Notes under the pieces: generated by a model
What the model saw: the letters and a program-made list of their open reading frames with translations, nothing else
What the model was told of the DNA's origin: nothing
The model's database searches: none
Assembly: GCF_902706195.1 (NCBI RefSeq)
Contig: NZ_CACSJO010000008.1
Location: forward strand, 62,001 to 126,000
Direction of reading: 5' to 3'
Length of the DNA stretch: 64,000 nucleotides
Source: Novosphingobium sp. 18050
Lineage (GTDB): Bacteria > Pseudomonadota > Alphaproteobacteria > Sphingomonadales > Sphingomonadaceae
Translations under genes and position numbers: made by a program
In this document: in pieces, positions 27,465-36,850 of the stretch
Layout: each line of letters opens with the position of its first letter
Numbering within the stretch: position 1 is the stretch's first letter

Positions 27465-28919
27465 ATGACTACCGTTTCTGCGCGGCTGCTTGCCGCCACC
27501 CTTTCGCTCGCCCCCGTCATGGCGCCTTCGCTGGCACAGGCCGAGGAGAAAAAGGCCGAATATCCCACCTCCTACAACGGCGACGGCGTCGTGACGGGCG
27601 GCTACAGCCTTTCACGCTGGGCCGAAGACTGGACCTCGATGCGCGATGCCGACAAGCGTGATGATCCACTCGACCGGCTGAAGTACCTGCCGCTGGACGG
27701 GGACGGCGACGTCTACCTCACCCTCTCGGGCGAACTGCGCCTGCGGGTGAACGAGACGACCAATCCGAACCTGCGTGAAGCCGAGGCCCAGCGGCAGGAT
27801 ATTACCCGCGTGGTCGCCGGGGCGGACCTGCACATCGGCAAGCACTTGCGCGCTTATGGCGAGATTGCCCACGGCGGCATCGGCGGGCGCAACCTTGGCG
27901 TGCCTTCCACGTCGCTGCGTAACGATCTGGTGATCCAGCAGTCCTTCGTCGAGGCCAGCGGCGAGATCGGCGGCATCGATGTCGGGGTGCGTTATGGGCG
28001 GCAAGAGTTCACCGACGGTCCCAATCTGCTGACCTCTCAGCGCGACAACAACACGATCCGCTACACCCTGAACGGCGTGCGGGCATGGGCGCGCGGGCGG
28101 ACGATGCGTGCAGGCGTGTTCGATTTCCGCCCCACGGCCTATGGCGACCTTGGCACGGCGGACGACGTTAACGATCCGGCGCGGCGGTTTTCGGGCGGGA
28201 ATCTGGGCTTCGTGCTGCCCAAGACGTTCCTTGGCGGCTCGCAGCTATACCTGGATACTTTCCTGTGGCGGCGGCACAACGATGTCGGGGCCTGGGGCGG
28301 GCGGATCGGTCCGGCTACGCGCTATTACCTTGGCGCGCAGCTGCGCGGGGACGTGGGGCCGGTCAACGTCGACTGGTCGGTGAACCACCAGTGGGGGACT
28401 TATATCAACCAGGATATCGACGCCTGGCAGGCCTTCATCGCCACCACTTACCGGCTGGGCAAAGCCAAGACCGCGCCGCGCGTGGGCGTCCACGTCGACT
28501 ACGCCAGCGGCGGGGGCGGCTACGGCGACGGCAAGCTGCGCAATGCCTACTCGCCTTTCGGCAACAACGTCTACTTCAGCTACCAGCTGTACCTCACGCC
28601 CTCGAACCTGGTTGCGGTGACGCCGAACGTCAGCTTCACGCCATTCAAGAATGCCCGCGTCACGGCGGAATACGAGATGGCCTGGCGCGATAACGTCTAT
28701 GATGCGGTCTACCGCGCCAACGGTCAGCCCTTCGCGGGAACGCAGAACGGGCGGGCGCGCAAGATCGCCGATCTCGCGCGGTTGCAGCTCGTGTGGTCGA
28801 TTACGCCGCGCGTCTCGTTTACCGGGCGGTATGAGCATCTGGCGGCAGGGCCGGCACTGACCGATGCGGGCTATCGCAGCTCGGACTTCCTTGCCGGCTG
28901 GGTAAGCTTTCGCTTCTGA
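27465..28919 (+). CDS. Alginate-export-domain outer-membrane porin
   Basis: A 484-residue beta-barrel protein with a signal peptide (residues 1-25, ending LAQAEEK). The architecture fits the alginate_exp porin family: a first beta hairpin LTLSGELRLRVNE, a long strand-turn-strand barrel rich in aromatic residues (IDVGVRYGRQEFTDGPNLL), and a terminal FLAGWVSFRF ending in Phe for BAM recognition. ATG 27465 has GGAG upstream. Although named after AlgE, family members in catabolic loci are general substrate channels. Its place after dctA suggests it passes dicarboxylates or related organic acids. Confidence 0.85.
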   Translation: MTTVSARLLAATLSLAPVMAPSLAQAEEKKAEYPTSYNGDGVVTGGYSLSRWAEDWTSMRDADKRDDPLDRLKYLPLDGDGDVYLTLSGELRLRVNETTNPNLREAEAQRQDITRVVAGADLHIGKHLRAYGEIAHGGIGGRNLGVPSTSLRNDLVIQQSFVEASGEIGGIDVGVRYGRQEFTDGPNLLTSQRDNNTIRYTLNGVRAWARGRTMRAGVFDFRPTAYGDLGTADDVNDPARRFSGGNLGFVLPKTFLGGSQLYLDTFLWRRHNDVGAWGGRIGPATRYYLGAQLRGDVGPVNVDWSVNHQWGTYINQDIDAWQAFIATTYRLGKAKTAPRVGVHVDYASGGGGYGDGKLRNAYSPFGNNVYFSYQLYLTPSNLVAVTPNVSFTPFKNARVTAEYEMAWRDNVYDAVYRANGQPFAGTQNGRARKIADLARLQLVWSITPRVSFTGRYEHLAAGPALTDAGYRSSDFLAGWVSFRF

Positions 28920-28930
28920 AAACCCAAATT

Positions 28931-28974
28931 CCCGCCCCCTCGTCCTGAGCCTGTCGAAGGACGAGCGGGCGGGG
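28931..28974. repeat. REP-like inverted repeat acting as bidirectional terminator
   Basis: CCCGCCCC-CTCGTCCT ... AGGACGAG-CGGGCGGGG forms a long stem around the core GAGCCTGTCGA. This core is the palindromic unit seen widely in sphingomonad genomes and recurs at 61637-61708. It lies exactly between two convergent genes and probably ends transcription from both. Confidence 0.75.
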
Positions 28975-28979
28975 AAATA

Positions 28980-30203
28980 TCAGCCCTTGATGGCGGCGCG
29001 CGCGGCGATCACGGCGCCCAGGGCGGCAACCCAGCTGACCAGCAGGAAGCTGGTGCCGTAATCGCCGCACCAGGTATAGATCGTTGCCATCGCGGAAGGG
29101 CCGATCATGACCCCCAGGAACGTGTAGACAAGGGCGCCGCCGATCACACGGCCTGCGTCTTCAGGCGCGCAGTGGTGGGTGCATTCGGCCATGACCACGC
29201 CGTTCCATCCGCTCATGCAGAAGCCGAACAGGCACAGCACCGCGATCTGGACCCAGACCGGCAATGCGTCGAGCTGCCACAGCGCGATCATGCAGCCCAT
29301 CGACACCGCGCCGATCAGCGCCAGCACCGCAAAGCCCCCGAAGCGGTCGCCAAGGCCGCCCCAAGAGACGCGGCCCAGCGCACCGCAGGCCTGCAGCGCT
29401 CCGGCGACAAGACCCGCCTGCACCAGCGGCCAGCCGTGATCGACCAGCATGATGACCGCGAACGCGGAGAGCGAAAGCTGGAGCGAGGAGTAGAGCATCC
29501 CCAGCAACGCCAGTGCCCGCAGCGGCGCACTGCCCCAGATGATGCGCTGCTCGTAAAGGAAGTTGGGCCAAAGTGCGACGCTCGCGGGGCGCGCTGGCCG
29601 GGGCGGGCCGCCCTTCAGCGCCAGCACGCCAATCATCGCGAAACAGGGAATGGCAAGCAGGGTCAGGGCCAGTTGCCAGCCCAGCAGCGGTGCCATCGCC
29701 GGCAGCAGCAGGCTGGCCAGCACCCCGCCGATGGGGACGCCCGCCTGCTTGATCGAGAAGATCAGCGAACGGCGATGCGGCGGCGTCACCGCGCCCAGGA
29801 TCTGCGCGCTGGCGGGGTTCTGCACCCCGTATCCGATGCCGATCACGATCGAGGCAAGCACCGCGACCCATGGGTTCGCGCTTGCCAGCATCAATAGCGC
29901 GGCGCCGAAGCAGCCCAGCGCCAGCTGCTCCACCTGCACCGGCCCGCGGTGCTGGATCAGGGTGCCCGCCACGGCCGACGCCAGCATCCCGGCGGCATAG
30001 ATCACGCTGATCTGATAGCCAACGTAGTGCGGGGCCAGCCCGAAGTCAGGCGCGACCAGCGGCGCGATGCCGGTAAGTGCGAGCGCAGTCACGGTCGAGA
30101 GAATTTGGATCGTCGTCGTCGTCGCGAGCGCGGCGGCGATCGACGGTCCGGCAGCAGGCATACGCGAACGCATGGCCGCTTGGGTGCTGGCAGGCTGGGT
30201 CAT
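28980..30203 (-). CDS. MFS transporter
   Basis: A 407-residue major facilitator protein with about 12 hydrophobic segments. It has the cytoplasmic loop-like PPHRRSLIFSIKQAGVPIGG after helix 4-5 and a second-half motif ACGALGRVSWGGLGDRFGG. SIKQAGVPIGG resembles carriers for organic acids and cyanate-type anions, but the substrate cannot be assigned. It is divergent from an amidase (87 bp), so it may import that enzyme's amide substrate. Confidence 0.88.
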   Translation of the reverse strand: MTQPASTQAAMRSRMPAAGPSIAAALATTTTIQILSTVTALALTGIAPLVAPDFGLAPHYVGYQISVIYAAGMLASAVAGTLIQHRGPVQVEQLALGCFGAALLMLASANPWVAVLASIVIGIGYGVQNPASAQILGAVTPPHRRSLIFSIKQAGVPIGGVLASLLLPAMAPLLGWQLALTLLAIPCFAMIGVLALKGGPPRPARPASVALWPNFLYEQRIIWGSAPLRALALLGMLYSSLQLSLSAFAVIMLVDHGWPLVQAGLVAGALQACGALGRVSWGGLGDRFGGFAVLALIGAVSMGCMIALWQLDALPVWVQIAVLCLFGFCMSGWNGVVMAECTHHCAPEDAGRVIGGALVYTFLGVMIGPSAMATIYTWCGDYGTSFLLVSWVAALGAVIAARAAIKG

Positions 30204-30218
30204 TGCTGCACTGCATAA

Positions 30219-30232
30219 TGTAATGCTTTACA
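30219..30232. promoter_or_regulatory. TGTAA-TGCT-TTACA dyad between MFS and amidase genes
   Basis: A perfect 5-4-5 inverted repeat in the 87-bp divergent gap. It resembles the dyad next to the lacI-type gene at 32599-32613 (TGTAA-ACG-TTACA core), so the nearby LacI-family repressor is a candidate ligand. Confidence 0.4.
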
Positions 30233-30290
30233 CAAGCCAAGCGCGAAGTCAGAGTGCAAGCACGGTCGTCCTTGAAGGATTCGTTGATTC

Positions 30291-31553
30291 ATGGCCCAGA
30301 GTGCCTACTCCTCCGCTGCCGCGAATGTCCATGCTGCATTGCAGCGCATCGCCGCGCGCGATGCGCAAGTGCGCGCGTGGCTTCATGTGGACGACGTCGG
30401 GGCGCTGGGTGCTGCGAAAGCTTTCGATGCCGCAGGTCACGCTAATGCACCGTTAGGCGGGGTTTGTGTCGGGGTTAAGGACGTCATTGCCGTCGCCGGA
30501 ATGCCGCTGACGCACAATTCGCCGCTGTTTTCCGGCTTCATGCCGTCCGAGGACGCGGCCTGTGTAGCCACCTTGCGCGCGGCGGGCGCGGTGATCCTGG
30601 GCAAGACCGACACTACCGAATTCGCCGCAGCGGGGCGCAACGCCGCCAGCGCCAATCCCCATGACTTCAGGCGCACGCCGGGCGGTTCCTCGGCCGGGTC
30701 GGCGGCGGCGGTGGCGGACGGGCACGTGCCGCTGGCGCTGGCGACCCAGACCGGCGGATCGACCATCCGACCCGCCAGTTTCTGCGGTATTCACGGGTTC
30801 AAGCCGACCTGGGGCCTCGTCAGCCGCGAAGGGGTGAAGACATACGCCAACAGCCTCGACACTGTGGGCTGGTACACCCGCGACCTTGATCTGTGCGACC
30901 GGGTCTGCGCGGTTGTCGGGCTGGCCGAAGCGGCGCCGATCGGCCCGGAACCCTTGCGTATCGGCGTTTTCCGCACGCCGTGGTGGAAGGAGATGACCCC
31001 CGGCGGCAAGGCCGCGTTCGACGGCGTCGCCGCCGCGATGGCGCGCGCCGGGGTGGTGATGATCGACATCGCCGCGCTGCCTGAATTCGAGCATCTCAAT
31101 GACGATCACCGCGCGATCCTGTTCCGGGAAGGGGCAGCGGCGTTCCTCAGCCTCGCCCGTTCGCGGCCGGACCTGCTCCATGCCGATTTCCACCTGCGCG
31201 TCGACGCGCTCGCCCTCTATCCCGATGCGCGCCTGCGCGAGGCGCATGACCGGGCCGCTACGGCGCGGATCGGGTTCGAGAGGGCGATTGCAGGGCTGGA
31301 TGCGGTGCTGGCGCCCAGCGCGCCGGGCATCGCGCCGCTGGGCCGCTCGCCGGGGGAGCCGAAGTTCAATCAGCCCTGGACGTTGCTCCATGCGCCTGTC
31401 GTCAACCTGCCGCTGGCGCAGGGAGAAGGCGGGATGCCCATCGGCGTGTCGCTGGTCGCGCCGCGTTATGCCGATCGGCGGCTGATAGCGGTGGCGCGCG
31501 AGATCGAAGAGCGGCTGGGCACGTCTTCCCCGGTGCGGGGAAGCGCCGCCTGA
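30291..31553 (+). CDS. Amidase-signature family hydrolase
   Basis: A 420-residue amidase with catalytic Lys63 (GVCVGVKDVIAV), serine pair 133-134 in PGGSSAGSAAA and nucleophile Ser157 in QTGGSTIRPASFCG. It is shorter than GatA and than the other two amidases here. AGGA lies 11 bases before ATG 30291. It is divergent from an MFS carrier and convergent with a LacI-family gene only 16 bp downstream. Probably a catabolic amidase; substrate unknown. Confidence 0.9.
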   Translation: MAQSAYSSAAANVHAALQRIAARDAQVRAWLHVDDVGALGAAKAFDAAGHANAPLGGVCVGVKDVIAVAGMPLTHNSPLFSGFMPSEDAACVATLRAAGAVILGKTDTTEFAAAGRNAASANPHDFRRTPGGSSAGSAAAVADGHVPLALATQTGGSTIRPASFCGIHGFKPTWGLVSREGVKTYANSLDTVGWYTRDLDLCDRVCAVVGLAEAAPIGPEPLRIGVFRTPWWKEMTPGGKAAFDGVAAAMARAGVVMIDIAALPEFEHLNDDHRAILFREGAAAFLSLARSRPDLLHADFHLRVDALALYPDARLREAHDRAATARIGFERAIAGLDAVLAPSAPGIAPLGRSPGEPKFNQPWTLLHAPVVNLPLAQGEGGMPIGVSLVAPRYADRRLIAVAREIEERLGTSSPVRGSAA

Positions 31554-31569
31554 TATAGCAGGCGGCGCC

Positions 31570-32595
31570 CTACCCCTTGCGGCGCTTTTTCGGAGCGGCG
31601 GTGGACTGGCGCACGATCAGGCGGTGCGGCAGGATCACTTCGCGCGAGGGGGTGGTCCGGTCCGGCTGGAGCAGCGAATCCAGCATCAGCCGCATCGCCG
31701 CCTCGCCGATTTCGACCGTCGGAATGTGGACAGTGGTGAGCGGCGGACTTGAGAACGCGCCGAAACGCAGGTCGTCGAAACCCGCGACAGACATCTCGTC
31801 CGGCACGCTGATGCCGCGCTGCTGTAGCGCGCTGAGCGCACCCAGCGCCATTTCGTCGTTCGCGCAGGTGACGGCGGTGAACTGCGGGTCGGCGTCCAGG
31901 AGCCGCAGCATCGCATCGTAGCCCGACTGGAGCGAGAAATCGCCGGTTGCGATCAGTGCCTCGTCTACCTCGATGCGCGCGCGCAGCAGGCCCAGCTTGT
32001 AGCCGGAAAGCCGGTCCTTGGACATGAACTGGTCGAGCGGGCCGGTGATGGCAGCGATGCGGGTATGACCCAGTTCCGCAAGGTGCCCCACGACCAGCGC
32101 GCTGGCTTCGTGGTCGTCGGTGCGCACGCGTGGCAGGGTGATGTCAGGCGGATACTCGCAGGCTGCGACCAGCGGGGGCATCTTGCTCTTGGTGGGGGGC
32201 TTGCGGACGATATCGGGCAGGGTCTTTTCGAGCAGGATCATGCCATCGGCCTGCTTGCCTGCGATCATCGAGACGTATTTGTTGAGGGTGTCGATATCGC
32301 CCTCGGTGATGCCCAGAAGAACGCGCATCTTGTTCGCGCGGGCGACGTTTTCGATCCCTTCGACGAAGGCGGAGGTGAACGGGTTGAAGATGCTGGGCAC
32401 GGCGACGATGACGTTGTCGCTACGCTGGCGGCGCAGGCCGGCGGCAAGGTGGTTGGGTTCGTAATTGAGGTCGGCGATGGCCGCCTCGATCCGCTCGATG
32501 GTGGCAGGGCGCACCAGCGAAGGCGTACTGAGCGCGCGCGAGACCGTTGCTACCGAAACACCCGCGACGCGGGCAATGTCCTTGATGTTCGCCAT
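31570..32595 (-). CDS. LacI-family transcriptional regulator
   Basis: A 341-residue LacI/GalR repressor. The N-terminal helix-turn-helix and hinge are IKDIARVAGVSVATVSRALS and NYEPNHLAAGLRRQ, with residues about 60-330 forming the sugar-binding core (VGHLAELGHTRIAAITGP, TAVTCANDEMALGAL, VAGFDDLRFG). It likely binds a sugar or sugar derivative. It lies beside genes for a GMC oxidoreductase, GPH transporter and sugar isomerases on the same strand, which it probably controls together with itself through the dyad at 32599-32613. Confidence 0.94.
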   Translation of the reverse strand: MANIKDIARVAGVSVATVSRALSTPSLVRPATIERIEAAIADLNYEPNHLAAGLRRQRSDNVIVAVPSIFNPFTSAFVEGIENVARANKMRVLLGITEGDIDTLNKYVSMIAGKQADGMILLEKTLPDIVRKPPTKSKMPPLVAACEYPPDITLPRVRTDDHEASALVVGHLAELGHTRIAAITGPLDQFMSKDRLSGYKLGLLRARIEVDEALIATGDFSLQSGYDAMLRLLDADPQFTAVTCANDEMALGALSALQQRGISVPDEMSVAGFDDLRFGAFSSPPLTTVHIPTVEIGEAAMRLMLDSLLQPDRTTPSREVILPHRLIVRQSTAAPKKRRKG

Positions 32596-32598
32596 ATG

Positions 32599-32613
32599 AT
32601 GTAAACGTTACAT
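32599..32613. promoter_or_regulatory. ATGTAA-ACG-TTACAT operator-like palindrome
   Basis: A perfect 6-3-6 inverted repeat three bases upstream of the LacI-family start codon, overlapping the ribosome-binding region. The left half ATGTAAAC recurs at 36685-36692 and 39231-39238 in the non-coding gaps of the same sugar locus. This fits an autoregulatory LacI-type operator with a CG-centred core. Confidence 0.6.
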
Positions 32614-32684
32614 TTGCGATCGGCTCGCGGCAAGCGCGGGTGTTGCGCGGGGTGCAATTCGTTTGATGGAGTACCGTGGCGGCG

Positions 32685-34307
32685 TCAGAACGCCGCGCTC
32701 GCGATCATTTCCGCCGCGCGCCAGGCGAAGGCCATGGCCGGGCCGTTGGTATTGCCCGAAATCGCGGTCGGCATCGCCGAACAGTCCGCCACGTAAAGTC
32801 CGCTCACGCCGTGGACGCGCAGCCCGCCATCTACGACGTTTTGCGCAGCGTCCGGCCCCATGCGGCAGGTACCGGTGCCGTGCAGGCCCGTGGAGATCAT
32901 CCAGTTGGCGGCCTGCTGGATTTCCTTGTCGCTTTGCACTGCGGCGCCGGGCGCGGTTTCCTCGCCGACATAGGGAGCAAGGGCGGGCTGGGCCATGACT
33001 TCGCGCACCTTGCGAATGGCGCGCTGGATGGTCACGCGGTCTTCGGGGACGGAGAACCACTGGGGCACCAGGCGCGGCGATACCGCCGGGTCGGTAGAGG
33101 CGATCTCGACATAGCCGTGGCTGCCGGGGCGCAGGCAGAAGGCGGTGGCGGTGATGCCCGGCACGCTTTCCGTCATGCCGCGCCCGGCCTCGGGCTTGTC
33201 GTTTTCGGACTGGGCCATGGAATAGGGAGAGATGCCGATCTGGAGGTCCGGCCAGTCCTTGTCGGCTTCGATAGAAGCCATGACCGAGACTTCCGGCAGC
33301 AGCGATGCCATCAGGCCCTTGCCGCCCAGCATGTAGCGCAGTCCGTGCATATAGGCGCGCCAGCCCCGGAATTCATGGTTGAGGCCGCGCGCTTTCCTGA
33401 GGCGCCACGACAGCGCGACCATCATGTGCTCGTTCATGTGGCGGCCGACGTGCGGATTCTCGTGGACCACCTCGATGCCGTGACGGCGCAGGACTTCGCC
33501 CGGACCGATGCCGGAAAGCTGGAGCAGCTTGGGGCTTTGCAACACGCCCGCCGAAAGGATGGTGCGCGGCGCGGTGAACGTCACGTCGCGGCCGCCCATA
33601 TCGACGAGGACGCCGGTGGCCTGTTTGCCGTCAAAGGTCACACGGCGGACCAGCGCGCCGGTCAGGATCGTCAGGTTTGCCCGCTTTTCAGCCTGCTTGA
33701 GGAAGGCGGTATAGGCGGTGACGCGGTTGCCGCGCGCATCGACGGTCTGCTGGGTCCGCCCGGCGACCTGGGTGCCAGGCGTGTTGACGTCGGGGTGGAC
33801 GGGAATGCCCGCCTCGCGCGCGGCTTCCAGAATGGCGCCGGTCAGCACGGCATCGCCTTGGGGCACTTCGGTGACCTGCATGGGGCCGCCCTTGCCGCGC
33901 TGGCCGTAGCCGGTTCCCCGGAAGTCTTCGAGTTCGCGGTAGCAGCGTTCGATCTCGGACCAGTTCCAGCCCTTGTTGCCTGCGGCTTCCCAGGCGTCGA
34001 AATCGCGCGGCTGGCCGCGGAAATACCAGGTGCCGTTGACCGCGCTGGATCCGCCCAGACCCTTGCCGTAGTACCAGGTCTCGCCGGCAGGGCGCTCTCC
34101 CTGCTGCTCGGCGGGGAAGGGCCAGTACCACTTGGGCCTGGTCCAGATCTTGACCATGCCGCGCGGCATACGGACCATGAATTCGTCGTTGCGGCCGCCC
34201 GCTTCGAGCAGCAGTACCTGCTTGCTGCCGTCTGCACTGAGGCGCTCGGCCAGGACGCATCCGGCCGAACCGGCGCCAACGATGATGTAGTCGAACTGGG
34301 GGCGCAT
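32685..34307 (-). CDS. GMC-family FAD-dependent oxidoreductase
   Basis: A 540-residue flavoprotein of the glucose-methanol-choline family, closest in pattern to choline-dehydrogenase-like alcohol dehydrogenases. It has the Rossmann FAD motif DYIIVGAGSAGCVLAERLS, the GMC signature GKGLGGSSAVNGTWYFRG, TILSAGVLQSPKLLQLSGIG, and the C-terminal active-site region TGLHGTGTCRMG with VADCSAMPTAISGNTNGP. It oxidises an alcohol or sugar hydroxyl. It lies 12 bp downstream of the GPH transporter gene on the same strand, so it is part of the transporter/isomerase operon. Confidence 0.93.
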   Translation of the reverse strand: MRPQFDYIIVGAGSAGCVLAERLSADGSKQVLLLEAGGRNDEFMVRMPRGMVKIWTRPKWYWPFPAEQQGERPAGETWYYGKGLGGSSAVNGTWYFRGQPRDFDAWEAAGNKGWNWSEIERCYRELEDFRGTGYGQRGKGGPMQVTEVPQGDAVLTGAILEAAREAGIPVHPDVNTPGTQVAGRTQQTVDARGNRVTAYTAFLKQAEKRANLTILTGALVRRVTFDGKQATGVLVDMGGRDVTFTAPRTILSAGVLQSPKLLQLSGIGPGEVLRRHGIEVVHENPHVGRHMNEHMMVALSWRLRKARGLNHEFRGWRAYMHGLRYMLGGKGLMASLLPEVSVMASIEADKDWPDLQIGISPYSMAQSENDKPEAGRGMTESVPGITATAFCLRPGSHGYVEIASTDPAVSPRLVPQWFSVPEDRVTIQRAIRKVREVMAQPALAPYVGEETAPGAAVQSDKEIQQAANWMISTGLHGTGTCRMGPDAAQNVVDGGLRVHGVSGLYVADCSAMPTAISGNTNGPAMAFAWRAAEMIASAAF

Positions 34308-34319
34308 TTCAGGTCTCGA

Positions 34320-35651
34320 TCAGGCGGAAGTCGTTTCGCCGCGCGTATAGGCGGGGGCGAAGCGGAACAGCAGCAGCGACAGGCCCATCGCCACATAGCT
34401 GGCAGCGGGTAGCCAGACGTGGCCGGCCATTACGGCGGTGACCACTTCGGGGGTGGCGGGGGCCTTGGCGTCGTAGGCGGCAAGGCTGAGGAACCACGCG
34501 CCGGCAGCGCCGCCCACGCTCATGCCCAGCTTTACGCCGAAGCTGGAAGCGGCGAAAAGGAAGCCCTGCGCCCGGAAGCCGGAACGCCATGCGCCGTAGT
34601 CCACCGCATCGGCCATCAGCGAGAACAGCAGGCCGCCGATCAGGCCCTGTCCCATATAGGCGACGACATTGGCGGTAATCAGCCATGCATGGTTATCGGA
34701 CAGCGGCATCAGTGCGGTGAACACCGTGGCCACGGCGGCGCCGATGGCGCCGGTCATCCGCTTGCCGATGGCATTGGCGCACACGCCCGCCAGCGCGGTG
34801 CCGATCAGCACGGCCAGCATCGTCAGCATCAGGGTGGAGGTGAACTCGGCATCGCCCAGCACGTTGTTGGCGAAATAGACGAAGGACTGGATGTGGCCGG
34901 TAAAGCCGATCCAGAAGAAGAAGTTGACCAGCATCGTCGCGATCCACGGCCAGTTGCCCTTGGTGGCCTTGAGCGACTGCGCGGTGGTGAGTTTGGCGAC
35001 GCTGGCGTCCACCTCCACCCGTTCGCGGGTGTTGGCGAAGGCGTTGAGCATGCAGACCAGCGTGATGACGCCGGTGATCGCGGCCAGGACGAGGAAGCCA
35101 TGCGCCTCGTCGCCGTTGCTGAAGGCCTTGATGAGCGGCAGCGCAGCATAGCCGATGCCGACGGTGGCGGATGATCCGATAACCTCGCGCAGGGCGTTGA
35201 TGGTGTTGCGCTGGCGCGGGTCGCGGGTCAGCGTGGGCAGCATCGAGTTCAACGGCAGGCTGACGGCGGAATAAAGGATACCCATCAGCGTGTAGCTGAC
35301 GAAGATGAAGGCGATCTTTTCCCAGCCCTGCAGCGGCGGCGCCCAGAACACGATCGCGCCGCATATCGCGAAAGGCACCGCCAGCCACAGCAGGAACGGG
35401 CGGTGCTTGCCCCAGCGGGTTTCGGTGCGGTCGATCAGCAGGCCCATCATCGGGTCGAAAATCGCATCGACGCAGCGCGCGATCAGGAAAAGCGAGGCGA
35501 CGGTGCCTGCGCTGACGCCGTAGATGTCGGTGTAGAAGTAGAGCAGGTAGGCATTGGTCATGCCGAACGGCAGGTTGATGCCGAAATTACCCAGCGCGTA
35601 GCTGAGCTTTTCGCGCCAGGTCAGGGCGCTGCCGCTCTGGGCCTTGTTCAT
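34320..35651 (-). CDS. GPH-family sugar:cation symporter (MFS)
   Basis: A 443-residue carrier of the glycoside-pentoside-hexuronide family. Typical segments are LSYALGNFGINLPFGMTNAY at the N-terminus, FDPMMGLLIDRTETRWGKHRPFLL (split here only for reading) and GLLFSLMADAVDYGAWRSGFRAQGF later. It imports a sugar or glycoside with a cation across the inner membrane. Its start codon overlaps the stop of the upstream TIM-barrel gene (ATGA), and the GMC gene follows 12 bp later. Confidence 0.93.
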   Translation of the reverse strand: MNKAQSGSALTWREKLSYALGNFGINLPFGMTNAYLLYFYTDIYGVSAGTVASLFLIARCVDAIFDPMMGLLIDRTETRWGKHRPFLLWLAVPFAICGAIVFWAPPLQGWEKIAFIFVSYTLMGILYSAVSLPLNSMLPTLTRDPRQRNTINALREVIGSSATVGIGYAALPLIKAFSNGDEAHGFLVLAAITGVITLVCMLNAFANTRERVEVDASVAKLTTAQSLKATKGNWPWIATMLVNFFFWIGFTGHIQSFVYFANNVLGDAEFTSTLMLTMLAVLIGTALAGVCANAIGKRMTGAIGAAVATVFTALMPLSDNHAWLITANVVAYMGQGLIGGLLFSLMADAVDYGAWRSGFRAQGFLFAASSFGVKLGMSVGGAAGAWFLSLAAYDAKAPATPEVVTAVMAGHVWLPAASYVAMGLSLLLFRFAPAYTRGETTSA

Positions 35652-36631
35652 GCGGGGCAGCCAGCGGGCGAGGAGGGGAGGCTTTCGAGCACCGCGCGGG
35701 CGAATTCCAGCGACTTGCGGGTCTCGGTAAGCGGGTCCGGCACGGCGTCGATCTCCAGAATGGCCCAGAATGAATCGGGGCCTTGGTCGGTACGGGTCGC
35801 CATCAGGCCCGCCCAGGCGTCGAAGTCCACCTTGCCATCGCCGATCGCGCAGAAATAGGCGCGGTGGGCGTGGTGGATGCCGTGATCGATGGGAATGCGG
35901 ATCGGCATTGGGCCGGTCGCATCCTTCCAGTGGGCGATGATGACACGCTCGGCGTGGCGCAAGGCGATTGCCGCCGGATCACCGCCGGAAAGCAGGATAT
36001 GCGCGCTGTCGGGGCAGAAGCCGACATAGACGGGGTCGGTGAGCAGCAGCAGCAGGTCGATGTCGCGCGGCTGGCAGAACATCGAGTGCGCCTCGGTGTG
36101 GAGCGCCAGGCGGACACCGCAGCGCAGCGTCAGCGCGCCGAGGCGATTGGCGAAGTCCGCCGCCTTCCGCGCGAGATCTAGGTCGACGAAGACCGGCGAC
36201 TCGGCATCCCAGCTGGTACGCATCGGGAGGCCGATGACCATGACTTCGGCGCCCCATCCGGCCAGCGCCTTGGCCAGTTCCTCACCTTTGGCGAGCCAGC
36301 GGGTCTCGGTCTGTGCATCGGCCCAACCGCCGTCAGGCCCACCTTCGATGGCGATGTCGGCGAAGAAGCCGCTGGCAATGGTCAGGCCCCGCCGGCGCAG
36401 TTCGGCCTTGGCCGCTTCGTGCGATCCGTAGGCGGCGATCAGGCCGTCCGCACCGAAGGGCGCAAAGGTCAACTCGATACCGGTGACGCCGCTCTGTTCC
36501 AATGTATCCAGCATCCGGTCCCAGAAGGCGCGCGGCTCGGCATTGCCGAAGGCCACAACCTCATCCTCATTCCCCATCCCCCAGAATCCGGGATGGAAGA
36601 ACGTGATGAGATCGACACCGAACGAAAGCAT
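35648..36631 (-). CDS. Sugar phosphate isomerase/epimerase-type TIM-barrel protein
   Basis: A 327-residue xylose-isomerase-like TIM barrel, first gene of the minus-strand operon. Metal-binding positions are suggested by GVTGIELTFAPFG, LALHTEAHSMF, VGFCPDSAHILLSGGD, IIAHWKDATG, and a final ILEIDAV. Relatives include inosose dehydratase IolE and 3-ketosugar-processing enzymes. It is divergent from the Gfo/Idh/MocA gene across a 219-bp regulatory gap. The exact reaction is not assignable. Confidence 0.85.
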   Translation of the reverse strand: MLSFGVDLITFFHPGFWGMGNEDEVVAFGNAEPRAFWDRMLDTLEQSGVTGIELTFAPFGADGLIAAYGSHEAAKAELRRRGLTIASGFFADIAIEGGPDGGWADAQTETRWLAKGEELAKALAGWGAEVMVIGLPMRTSWDAESPVFVDLDLARKAADFANRLGALTLRCGVRLALHTEAHSMFCQPRDIDLLLLLTDPVYVGFCPDSAHILLSGGDPAAIALRHAERVIIAHWKDATGPMPIRIPIDHGIHHAHRAYFCAIGDGKVDFDAWAGLMATRTDQGPDSFWAILEIDAVPDPLTETRKSLEFARAVLESLPSSPAGCPA

Positions 36632-36850
36632 TTAACCTATACCTTGGGTTGCGGCGAGGGCACGGATCCCTCCGTGCGCTGCCAATGTAAACCTTTTCTT
36701 TTTGAGAAAGCCCAAATCCCCGGGCCTTGTCAAGCCATGCCGGAGCTAGGGTTGCAGGAATCCCCGTTTTCTGGGTAAACATCATTTGTTATCGTTTTCA
36801 TTCGGCCGGGTAGAAGCCGCCGGGCCGGCGCTAAAGAGAGAGAGAAAGCA
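36632..36850. promoter_or_regulatory. Divergent promoter region of the sugar locus
   Basis: A 219-bp gap between two divergent operons. It carries ATGTAAAC at 36685-36692, matching the left half of the operator-like palindrome next to the LacI-family gene, and another TAAACATCATTTGTTA stretch at 36775-36790. GAGAGAGAAAG just before 36851 is a purine-rich ribosome-binding region. Both operons are likely controlled from here. Confidence 0.45.

Noticed and set aside
32676-34412. A 578-codon plus-strand frame across the GMC gene
   Set aside because: Antisense to a GMC oxidoreductase with clear FAD and active-site motifs.
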